A stretch of 64,000 bases of DNA from Ruminococcus sp. (GTDB lineage: Bacteria > Bacillota > Clostridia > Oscillospirales > Acutalibacteraceae): positions 1 through 64,000 of the forward strand of contig JAFQQF010000003.1 in the NCBI GenBank assembly GCA_017411385.1. The letters run 5' to 3'. The notes beneath the pieces were generated by a model. The model saw only the letters and a program-made list of their open reading frames with translations, had not been told where the DNA came from and ran no database searches. Shown piece after piece: positions 43,939-53,000 of the stretch. The position numbers and the translations under genes were made by a program. Position 1 is the first letter of the stretch. The number at the start of each line of letters is the position of its first letter.

Positions 43939-45813
43939 ATGAAAGATAAACAAAAAGGTATATTGACAATCGAAGCATCAATCGTATTGTGCTTTTGCAC
44001 TCTCATTGTGCTGTTTTTGTTAAGCTTTGCACGGATTTACACTGCACAGAGTATAGTCAGTCATGCTGTTTTACAAGCTTCTGATGCTGTGGCTTTGGAG
44101 TCTTACCTTAGAGAAAGCTCGTTTCAGGGTGGCGAGGCAAACATTGTTGAAATTGTTAATCGCTTTGATGGAGAAACCACTCCGGTCAGTGCAGACAGTT
44201 TCAAAAGTCTTAGAACTGCAGATGTGCAGAAGATTGCAAAAGAAAAGTTTGTATATGCAATAAGCAAATCTGAAGCGGAAGCTGACCAAAAACTTAAGAA
44301 TGTTGGTGTTAAAGATGGTCTTGCCGGCGTTAATTTTGGCGCTTCAAGAATTGACTTAGGCAACGATGATGTTGTTGTTCATGCAAACTATACAATCGAA
44401 TTGCAGTTTCCAGTGTTCGGTTGGCAGGAGATTAGTGTTACCAAAGCTGCAAAGTCAAAAACCTTTGGCGACATTTTGTTCGGTATAGAAACTATTGCAA
44501 ATAACCCCATTATGGGTTCAGCACACGGCGGCGGTCAGTATAAACACGGTACAAGCGTGCAGATTTCTGCAACTCCTAATTACGGATATAAATTTGTTAA
44601 GTGGAATGACGGAAGCACAGCTAATCCACGAACTGTTACGGTAACAGGTTCCCATACTTATATTGCAGAGTTTGAAGCTTGTAATTTTGGTGTTACATTG
44701 TTAGTTAATAAAGAGGGTGCTGGAGCTGTTAAAGGTGCGGGAGAATATACTTATCTTGACAATATAACAGTGGAGGCAATCCCTGAAAAAGGTTATCACT
44801 TTGATAAATGGACTGTTTTCAGGCATAATGAGCATACAACTAAAACTGTAAAAACTGCATTGATGCCCATTGTTGTTGACCAGTCTTACACATGTAGAGC
44901 TTACTTTGAACCTAATGAGTATACTATTTCTGTTGTAACTGATGGCACAACAGGAGGAAAAGCAAGCATAGTGTACAATGGTAGTACTTCGCAATCTTCT
45001 GTTACAGCAAAATATGGAACGAGTTTTAAGCTTAGTGCACCTAAAGTTACCGGTTCTGAATTTAAGGGGTGGAAGATTCAAGGAGAGAACAATTATTTCA
45101 GTAATTCAAGTTCTGTTAATCTTGATGTTCCTGCTAAGAATATCACGTATATAGCTGTCTACAAAACCATTCCTAGCATCAAGATTTCTGGTGGTTTTAC
45201 TGGTGGTAATAGCACACGATTAAAAGCAACGACAATTCCTCCTGGACAGAAAGTAAAGTGGCACACATCGAACGGAAGTGTGTTGTCTGTAAGTGATGGA
45301 AAAGTAACAGCAAAAGGTAATGGAAAAGCAGTAGTAACAGCAAGTATTGAATATGAAGGTAAAATATATACTTCCAATAAAATAACAATTGCTGCAAGTA
45401 AATCTATTAAGATAGAACATTTTTGCAGAAGAGATGGAAGTAAGGTTAGACATTATTACAAATATTATCCGGGACCTAACTACAATGACACAAAATGGGC
45501 ACCCGCAGAGTATCCTGGCGTTTGGCATAGAGACTTTCAAATTACGTATTCAGAATTGAATCAGATGGAGAAAAATGGATATGTTGTTGGAAATAACTAT
45601 TATAACCCGGAGTATAATCGAAGCAGAAATCTATTTAAAAAGTTACAGGGAACCAATTTAATATATCAAACACAGTGGGGATATAATGACTCTGGCGAAA
45701 CGGGCTATATTTATTATTATGGTCCTTATTATGGTATGTTCTTTGTGACAGAAAAGCACGCACCGAAACCCGGTGGGGGCTATTACGATTATTATATATC
45801 TTCAATAAAGTAA
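43939..45813 (+). CDS. Second TadE-like pseudopilin with InlB-type and Big_2 modules
   Basis: 624 residues after AAGGA. N-terminal class III signal KGILTIEASIVLCFCTLIVLFLLSF, TadE-like region to about 180, then repeated divergent InlB-type modules (HGTSVQISATPNYGYKFVKW...; ITVEAIPEKGYHFDKW; KLSAPKVTGSEFKGWKI), a Big_2-type Ig module (about 415-490; VSDGKVTAKGNGKAVVTA) and an aromatic Tyr/Trp/Gly-rich C-terminus. It has the same design as the protein at 39790 with different modules: a second candidate tip adhesin. Confidence 0.8.
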   Translation: MKDKQKGILTIEASIVLCFCTLIVLFLLSFARIYTAQSIVSHAVLQASDAVALESYLRESSFQGGEANIVEIVNRFDGETTPVSADSFKSLRTADVQKIAKEKFVYAISKSEAEADQKLKNVGVKDGLAGVNFGASRIDLGNDDVVVHANYTIELQFPVFGWQEISVTKAAKSKTFGDILFGIETIANNPIMGSAHGGGQYKHGTSVQISATPNYGYKFVKWNDGSTANPRTVTVTGSHTYIAEFEACNFGVTLLVNKEGAGAVKGAGEYTYLDNITVEAIPEKGYHFDKWTVFRHNEHTTKTVKTALMPIVVDQSYTCRAYFEPNEYTISVVTDGTTGGKASIVYNGSTSQSSVTAKYGTSFKLSAPKVTGSEFKGWKIQGENNYFSNSSSVNLDVPAKNITYIAVYKTIPSIKISGGFTGGNSTRLKATTIPPGQKVKWHTSNGSVLSVSDGKVTAKGNGKAVVTASIEYEGKIYTSNKITIAASKSIKIEHFCRRDGSKVRHYYKYYPGPNYNDTKWAPAEYPGVWHRDFQITYSELNQMEKNGYVVGNNYYNPEYNRSRNLFKKLQGTNLIYQTQWGYNDSGETGYIYYYGPYYGMFFVTEKHAPKPGGGYYDYYISSIK

Positions 45814-45827
45814 ATTTGAGGTGTTTT

Positions 45828-47444
45828 ATGAATTTTTCTTATGAAACTTTAGGTGCAATTACATATCTTGTTTGTGAACTTGATGCTTCAGAGCAGTTGG
45901 ATACACTTACTTTGGGTATGCTCACAAATAACCACATTCCCGGGTTTGCACCGGTGTTATATACCGAAATGAACGGACAGAGATTTCTGAAATATAATAT
46001 TTCTGCAAAGGTATCTGCAGATCAGTTCTTTAGCGGAACTATGAACAAGCAGAGAGCGTTAACTGCGTTCCAGAATATCCTGAGTGCAATTTGTTCTGCT
46101 GATGAATATATGATTGACCAGAATTGCTTCTCTGTTGCCTCTGAACATATATTCCTGAATGTTTCCAATTGTGAAACTGCAATGGTTTGCATTCCTGTTG
46201 TTTGTGAAAAAGATATTAATGTTGAGGTGGCAGCTCTTTTTAAGAGGATTTTGTTTTCAACTCAGTTTGATAATAACGAGGATAGTTCATATATTGCACA
46301 GCTTATTACCTACATTAATGGTGGTGCTGCATTTAATGTGTATGGATTTAAGGACCTTGTAACTAAACATCAGTCTGGTGGGAGTATGCCTGTTCAAACT
46401 CCATCTCCTGCACAATCTGTGCCTATGCAGACACAGGTGCCGTCCACACCTCAAGCTGCACCTGTTTCTTCTTTTGATTCAACTATCACAATGGATGAGA
46501 TGAATGCTCTAATGTCTCAGAAAAAAACTCAGCCACCTGTGAATAACAAACAGTCCCCCTTACAGAATGCTTCAAGTTCTGTGGCTTCTGTGCACCCTGT
46601 TACACAGGTTCCTCCTGTTAGTCAACCTTCAGCACCTTCGCAGACAATGCCTCCTGCCGGAAGACCTATATCTGGAAATACACCTCCTCAGGTAAGTGTC
46701 AAATCTCAGGCGGCACCTGTAGCACAGAAACCTCCTGTGCAAAATAGTGTTAGTTTTGCTATTCCCGGACAGCAGATGGTAAATTTAAATAAGCCTCAAT
46801 CAGCAGTACCTGAAGCTCAGCAAAAAAAAGCTGAACCTACAGGAGATAAGAAGATGTCATTCTTCGGTCTTTTGTCTCATTATAACAAAGAGAATGCTGA
46901 GCTTTATAAAAAGCAAAGGGAAGAGGCAAAAGCGAAGAAAGCAGCCAATAAGAACGAAGCGAAATCTGTACAACCCGCAGGCGGGACAAAGCCTGCTCAG
47001 CAAAATGCAGTCACTCCACAACAGCCGGTGCCTCAATATAATCAGCCTATACATCCTATTCCGGTCCAGAACAGTTTTAACGAAACAACTGTTTTGGATG
47101 CATCGATGTTTGGTGGCGAAACCACTGTGCTTGGAGCAACTCCGGGGGTGCCGGATCCTTGCCTTGTTCGTGTTAAAACAGGAGAGAGAATCAAAATTAA
47201 TAAACCTGTATTTCGTATAGGTAAAGAGAAAAGTTATGTTGATTACTTTATTGGCGATAATACCGCTATAAGCCGTAGTCACGCCAATATTCATACAGAT
47301 AATGGTGAATACTATATTGAAGACACAAACTCTACAAACCATACATATGTCAATGGTAAATTGATTAACAGCAATGTTAAGGTGAAAGTAGTAAGCGGAG
47401 ATAAAATAAGACTTGCAAATGAAGATTTTACTTTCATAGTTTAA
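45828..47444 (+). CDS. FHA-domain protein with DUF6382-like N-terminus and two ETTVL motifs
   Basis: 538 residues from the ATG after GAGGTG. N-terminal folded domain (about 1-180) of the DUF6382 type often joined to FHA domains; a Pro/Gln-rich linker (about 185-410); ETTVLDA and ETTVLGA (about 417 and 430); then a C-terminal FHA domain with FRIGKEKSYVDY, the phosphothreonine-site ISRSHANI and TYVNGKLI (about 461-535). FHA domains bind phosphothreonine. Phosphorylatable T-T pairs just before the FHA domain mirror GarA/OdhI of actinobacteria, where a kinase target pThr folds back on the FHA domain. No membrane segment. Confidence 0.85.
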   Translation: MNFSYETLGAITYLVCELDASEQLDTLTLGMLTNNHIPGFAPVLYTEMNGQRFLKYNISAKVSADQFFSGTMNKQRALTAFQNILSAICSADEYMIDQNCFSVASEHIFLNVSNCETAMVCIPVVCEKDINVEVAALFKRILFSTQFDNNEDSSYIAQLITYINGGAAFNVYGFKDLVTKHQSGGSMPVQTPSPAQSVPMQTQVPSTPQAAPVSSFDSTITMDEMNALMSQKKTQPPVNNKQSPLQNASSSVASVHPVTQVPPVSQPSAPSQTMPPAGRPISGNTPPQVSVKSQAAPVAQKPPVQNSVSFAIPGQQMVNLNKPQSAVPEAQQKKAEPTGDKKMSFFGLLSHYNKENAELYKKQREEAKAKKAANKNEAKSVQPAGGTKPAQQNAVTPQQPVPQYNQPIHPIPVQNSFNETTVLDASMFGGETTVLGATPGVPDPCLVRVKTGERIKINKPVFRIGKEKSYVDYFIGDNTAISRSHANIHTDNGEYYIEDTNSTNHTYVNGKLINSNVKVKVVSGDKIRLANEDFTFIV

Positions 47445-47501
47445 GCGTTTTTTGTGATAAAGCTTTAATAGCTGTGTCACGAAAGCGATCGGAGGTTCTA
47501 T

Positions 47502-48596
47502 ATGAACGAGAGTTTACAAAACAAGCTTTCTGAAGTAATAGGAGTTAATAATATATCTTATATAATAAATAACAATATGGATTTTTCTGTTACCGGATAT
47601 AAAGTTATGCAGAATCAAAGTAATTCCGGTTTGATTAAATGTGCAAAGATAATGTATAACGGAAAGATCAAACTTGTTTATATTATCGAGGGTAAGAAGC
47701 CGTTGTCTTTCGTAGCGACCAGGTTCGGAGTTAATGAACTTAATGCTGTTATATTTAATCTTATTCAACGAGCGATGGATATAAAGGCTAATGGTTTTTT
47801 TAGGGCTGAAAACCTTGAACTTGATTTTAACAAGATTTTTGTTGACACTTCTGATTATTCAGTTCATTTTATCTATTTTCCGCTTTCTTCCGGTATTACA
47901 GGAAAAAGCACAGCATTTGAGAATGAATTTAGAGTAGCGTTAATTAAATTGTTTAATTCATTTCCTGTGTTTACTGCACCTCAGTTTCAAAGACTGTGTA
48001 GTGAACTAGCAAATGGTTCTCTGCCTTTGGATGTGATTTTGAAAAAATTACAGGATAGCATTAATGGCAATAACTACAATAAGGTTATATATGAAAACAA
48101 CGTACAACCAGAGTATTCTGTTCAGAGATCGACCCCGATTATTCCTAATGGAGAAGGTTATTCTGTATATAATAATCAGATTGCTAACAATCAAGTGGTT
48201 CCATATGAGGAAGGTTATCACAGAAAAGAGTTCTTCAATATGGAGGCTCAAGTACAACCTCAAGTGCAGTCTGTCAATAGATCTTTCGTTCAACAGCCGG
48301 TTTTAACGATTACTGCAATCAATTCTCCGGTGCAAGTGGTTCTTACTGTTAATCAACCTGAATATCTGATTGGAAAGAATCCAAATATGGTGAATGGTGC
48401 AGTTATACATAATCCTGCTATTAGCCGTGTTCATTGCAAGATTTCATATGCATCAGGGAAATATTATCTTACGGATATGGGAAGTGCCAATGGTACTTTT
48501 GTTAATCAGCAAAGATTGAATAAACAGCAGACTGTTGAGCTTAATAGAGGAGATTATCTAAAGCTTGCAAACAGTGAGTTTGTTGTTTCTTTTTAA
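47502..48596 (+). CDS. Second FHA-domain protein
   Basis: 364 residues after GGAGG. N-terminal domain (about 1-190) of similar size and layout to that of the preceding protein, then a flexible linker, then a C-terminal FHA domain (about 265-362): YLIGKNPNMVNGAV, AISRVHCKI and SANGTFVNQQRL. The S-R-x-H and N-G-T signatures are intact, so phosphothreonine binding is likely. It lacks the T-T-V-L motif, making it a possible reader rather than target. Confidence 0.85.
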   Translation: MNESLQNKLSEVIGVNNISYIINNNMDFSVTGYKVMQNQSNSGLIKCAKIMYNGKIKLVYIIEGKKPLSFVATRFGVNELNAVIFNLIQRAMDIKANGFFRAENLELDFNKIFVDTSDYSVHFIYFPLSSGITGKSTAFENEFRVALIKLFNSFPVFTAPQFQRLCSELANGSLPLDVILKKLQDSINGNNYNKVIYENNVQPEYSVQRSTPIIPNGEGYSVYNNQIANNQVVPYEEGYHRKEFFNMEAQVQPQVQSVNRSFVQQPVLTITAINSPVQVVLTVNQPEYLIGKNPNMVNGAVIHNPAISRVHCKISYASGKYYLTDMGSANGTFVNQQRLNKQQTVELNRGDYLKLANSEFVVSF

Positions 48597-48614
48597 GGAG
48601 GCAAAGATAAACAT

Positions 48615-49664
48615 ATGAATAAGCCTTATGTATTGTTGGCAGATTTGGATGCTAATTATCTTGTTCCCTTGGAAGATAAACTTACAGAGGAATTATACGA
48701 CCAAATTGAACTAGAAATAATCACAGATAAACATTATTTCGATACTTTTTTTTCAACTCCCAGAAAAGTTGATACATTAATCGTCAGTGCAGATTTGTTT
48801 TCTCAAGATTTACTTCGTCATAATGTCACTGATTTTTTTATTTTAACAGAAACATCAGATGATATTAGATCTTCAGACAACATAACGCGCATTTTTAAGT
48901 ATTCCAGTACAAAAGAGATTTACAATCAAATTCTATATAAGAATAAAGAAATTCTTAGCGTACAGTTTAGCCATAAAGAAACTCAGGTGATTGTTGTAAC
49001 CTCTGCTATCGGTGGTTCAGGAAAAACAACTGTATCTCTTGCTTTGAGTGACAGCCTAGCTCGCAGCCACAAGAGAGTGTTATATGTAAATACTGACGTT
49101 ATTCAGGGATTTAGTTTTTACCTACAGAATAAAAGTACGCTTCCTAATGAAATTGTGAATGTTTTCAATGGTAACGAAGAATTATTGTATTCAGATATAG
49201 TCCCGTATTTAAGAAACGAAGATTTTACATATTTACCGCCTTTAAGTAGAAGTGTTTTTTCTTTAGGTTTGGATAGTAATGTATACAATAGAATTATTAA
49301 TGCAGCAAAAGCAGCAAAGGCTTTTGATTATATTATCGTTGATTCTGATATGTGTTTTGATGATGCGAAAACTAAAATGATAAATGATGCAGATAAAGTG
49401 ATAATAACTGTTTTACAAGATGCTTACTCAACACATAAAACTGAATGCTTTTTAAGAAGTGTTGATTGTAGGAATAATGAAAAGTTTATATTTGTATGTA
49501 ATAAGTTCCGAAGGGATTTAGATAATGATTATATGATGTCAGAAGTCGGAAGGAAGTGTATTATTACTGAATATATTGACGATGTTCCATTGCATAAAAT
49601 TCATTCGTTGGATAGTTTCACAGAACTTCTCGGTATAAGAAATCTGGCGTATATCTTTAGTTGA
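48615..49664 (+). CDS. Second TadZ/CpaE-like ATPase, next to the type VII module
   Basis: 349 residues after GGAGG. Receiver-like N-terminal domain (about 1-115), then a ParA/MinD-type ATPase: VVTSAIGGSGKTTVSLALSDSLA (about 126-148; here with a full GKT) and YIIVDSDMCFDDAKTK (Walker B region). The C-terminal LHKIHSLDSFTELLGI matches positions of the pilus TadZ at 34578. A placement or polarity ATPase for secretion is inferred, which would give each machine its own localiser. Confidence 0.8.
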   Translation: MNKPYVLLADLDANYLVPLEDKLTEELYDQIELEIITDKHYFDTFFSTPRKVDTLIVSADLFSQDLLRHNVTDFFILTETSDDIRSSDNITRIFKYSSTKEIYNQILYKNKEILSVQFSHKETQVIVVTSAIGGSGKTTVSLALSDSLARSHKRVLYVNTDVIQGFSFYLQNKSTLPNEIVNVFNGNEELLYSDIVPYLRNEDFTYLPPLSRSVFSLGLDSNVYNRIINAAKAAKAFDYIIVDSDMCFDDAKTKMINDADKVIITVLQDAYSTHKTECFLRSVDCRNNEKFIFVCNKFRRDLDNDYMMSEVGRKCIITEYIDDVPLHKIHSLDSFTELLGIRNLAYIFS

Positions 49665-49754
49665 AAACTGATTTTTTACAATTTATGGTCTGTTTGTGAC
49701 ATTTTTTCCTATAATTATATTTATTCTGTTAATATTTTGGTAGGAGAATTGCAG

Positions 49755-49799
49755 TTGCTTATGCACGGACTGTTAAGAAAAGGTGAACGTGATGGGTAA
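49755..49799 (+). CDS. Possible leader peptide overlapping the EsaB-like start
   Basis: A TTG (49755) after TAGGAGA opens a 14-codon frame (or an ATG at 49761, 12 codons) that stops at TAA 49797-49799, overlapping the next gene's ATG at 49792 in another frame. Such an arrangement could couple translation of the type VII genes to the leader. It is short and may be chance. Confidence 0.25.
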   Translation: MLMHGLLRKGERDG

Positions 49800-50043
49800 T
49801 AAAGCTATTGTGATTTTCAAAATGTATAAAAGAAATACAGAGGTGGATTTAGAAATACCTTTAGATATTACTGCTAACGATTTGGTTAATGCATTAAATA
49901 CTGCCTATGATCTTGGAATTGACACAAGTGATGTGAAAAACTGTTATTTGAAAGCTGAGAATCCGATTGCGTTGTTAAAAGGAAATAAAGAGCTTTCGGA
50001 GTACGGGGTTCGTAATGGTACTATAATCAATTTTACGGATTAA
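49792..50043 (+). CDS. EsaB/YukD-like ubiquitin-fold protein
   Basis: 83 residues from the ATG after AAAAGGTGA. The beta-grasp pattern KAIVIFKMYKRNTEVDLEIPLD, a central helix and a C-terminal GVRNGTIINF match small YukD/EsaB proteins encoded beside EssC in Firmicute type VII loci. In those systems it is a cytosolic regulator or assembly factor. A 127-base gap upstream suggests that a separate promoter starts the secretion module here. It ends 13 bases before the EssC gene. Confidence 0.8.
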   Translation: MGNKAIVIFKMYKRNTEVDLEIPLDITANDLVNALNTAYDLGIDTSDVKNCYLKAENPIALLKGNKELSEYGVRNGTIINFTD

Positions 50044-50056
50044 GGGGTGTTAAATC

Positions 50057-53000
50057 GTGCAGAATAGATATAAAGCTATTGTTTCAAGTAGAAATATTTA
50101 CAAAGAGATTGATTTATCTTTTGAATATAATGACGTTAAAGTTGGTACTGAAACTGATTGCGACATAAGACTTCGCAAGGATATGTTTTTTGAGAAAATA
50201 GGACTCACATTTACACAGCATAATGGTGAGTGGACAGTATTCTGTTCTGAGAACCTATATTTGGATGTTGGTGACCTTAGAAAACTCATTACGAAGAAGC
50301 TGGTACACGGAGATGTTTTCTTTGTTAAATATCAAAACTCAAATAATGACGTTTTTGCTGTTGAATTTCTTTTGGATTTTGATAATGAAAGAAGAAAATA
50401 TGAAAGAGCCGTAAATATATCGAATGCTTCTGCTGTGCGTATTGGTGTAGACCATACAAATAATATTATTATCAATAGTCCCTATTTGAATAGTGATTCT
50501 GTTGAGATGAAGCGTATAACGAACGGTTATCAGTTGGTTGTTTACCGTACAACATTCGGTGTTTATCACAATGGTTCAAAAGCAAATGGTACTGTGATTA
50601 TAAGCAACGGAGATTTTTTTTCTGTTTCTGATTTTATTTTTTATTATAAAGATGGAATACTTTGGACGGAAATCAGAGATGGAATTTATATTAACGGATT
50701 ATCCTATGGGGACTATCCTGAACAGAACAATTATCCGAAATTCAATCGCAACTCCAGAGTTAAAACTATTGTAAATGATGAAAAGATTGAAATTCTCGAT
50801 CCGCCTGCTAAGCCACAAAAACCTAAGAATAATATTTTTATGAAGTTGCTTCCGTCATTAGGAATGTTGCTTGCATCCGGTGTGATGGCAGCCTTCGGCG
50901 GAACAATGATTATTATGTCAGTGATTTCTGGATTGATGGCAATATTCACTTCTATTATGACTGTTAAGGAGAGTAACAAAGATTACAAGAATAATATTGC
51001 TCAAAGATACGAAAAATATACTTCTTACATTGAAAAGAAAAGAACTGAGATTCTTCAGTTGCGTGAACAGGAGAAAAAGGAATTAGAAGAGATTTATGTT
51101 TCTCAGGACATAAACGGAGAACGCTTTAGTAGTTTTTCGCCTGATTTGTTTGACCGCACACCTGGTGATGAGGATTTTTTATGCGTTCGTCTTGGTAGCG
51201 GAGCGATTGACTCGAAACGAGAAATTAACTATAAGAAACAAGAAAAACTGGAGGTTGAAGATGAACTTCAGTTAATTCCGGAACAGATTTACACCCAATT
51301 TTATAAAGTGAACGATGCCCCCGTTGTATGTGATTTGAAAGAACATAATGCAGTTGGTGTGGTCGGTCCTTTCGAATATCGATTTGATATATTTAAGAAT
51401 TTGGTTGTTGATATTGTTGCGCGTCAGTACTATTCAGACGTTAAACTGGTTTTTGTTTCCAATAGTGAGCATCGTGATTATATCCAGTGGTTACGATTAC
51501 TTCCTCATGTATATAGCGATGAATTCGGAATAAGAAACATTGTTGTGGATGACGAGAGTAAAAATGTTGTTTTTGAACATCTTTACAAAGAATTGACTGT
51601 GAGAGAGCAAAATAAAACCTATGACGAGAACATAGTTGTGTTCTTTTTTGATGAGTATGGGTTTAAGTGTCATCCTGTTTCTAAATTTGTAAATAAAGCC
51701 AAAGAACTTGGTGTGACTTTTGTGTTTTTCGGAGATAATACTTCAGATATTCCTCAAGGGTGTGGTAGCATTGTTTCTGTTATTGATAGCCAGAATGCGA
51801 TCTTGGTAAAGACAGAGAATAAAGCTGAGTCACTACCCTTTGTTTATCCTTCTGTTTCTACAGAGCAAATGCAAAGTATAGTTAGGCTTTTAGCACCTGT
51901 TTATACCGAGGAGATTTCTTTGGAGGGAACTCTAACAAAGAATATTTCTATGTTTGAACTTCTTAATATTCTCGCTGTTGATGATATCGATTTGGAGAAC
52001 AGATGGAAACAATCTCAAGTGTTTAAATCTATGGCAGCTCCGCTTGGTGTTTCAAAAACCGGTGTTGTTTCTTTGGATCTTCATGATAAAGCACATGGTC
52101 CACATGGTCTTGTTGCAGGAACTACAGGTTCGGGTAAATCTGAGATTCTTCAGACTTATATTCTGGCAATGGCAACTCTTTTTCATCCTTATGAAGTTGG
52201 TTTTGTTATTATCGACTTTAAGGGTGGCGGAATGGTGAATCAGTTTAAAGACTTACCTCATCTTATGGGAGCTATTACCAATATTGATGGCAAGGAAATT
52301 GAACGCTCACTTAAATCAATTAAGGCAGAACTACAAAAACGCCAGCGTTTGTTTGCTGATGCTGATGTTAATCACATTGATAAATATATAAGAAAATTTA
52401 AGGCAGGAGAGGTAGCAACACCATTACCTCATCTGATAATTATTGTAGATGAGTTTGCAGAGTTGAAGGCAGAGCAACCTGAGTTTATGAAGGAACTGAT
52501 TTCTGCAGCACGTATCGGTCGTAGCTTAGGTGTTCACCTTATTCTTGCAACACAGAAACCTTCAGGTCAGGTTAATGAGCAGATCTGGAGTAACTCTCGT
52601 TTTAAGCTTTGTCTTAAAGTTCAGAGTCAGGAAGACAGTAATGAGGTGTTGAAATCTCCTCTGGCTGCAGAGATAAAGGAACCTGGTCGTGCATATTTGC
52701 AGGTGGGAAACAATGAGATTTTTGAACTTTTCCAATCTGCATATAGCGGAGCCCCTGAGAAAATTGATGACACTACAGTCAAGGAGTTTGAAATCTGTAG
52801 TCTTACAGAATCCGGAAAAAGAATTCCGGTGTTTAGACAAAAAAGGAAAAAGACTGATGGATCTAACACAACACAGTTGGAATCAATAGTAAATTATGTT
52901 GCGTCATATTGTAATGTGCAAAAAATAGAAAGACTGCCTAATATTTGTTTGCCACCTCTCGATGACTACATAACAATACATAACGAGTATCAGGATTACA

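Noticed and set aside
29990..49690. Shared TTTTTTACA string before 30144, 34578 and 49792 as a regulator site
   Set aside because: The string is AT-rich, the spacing to starts varies and flanking bases are not shared, so it is likely chance in this background.
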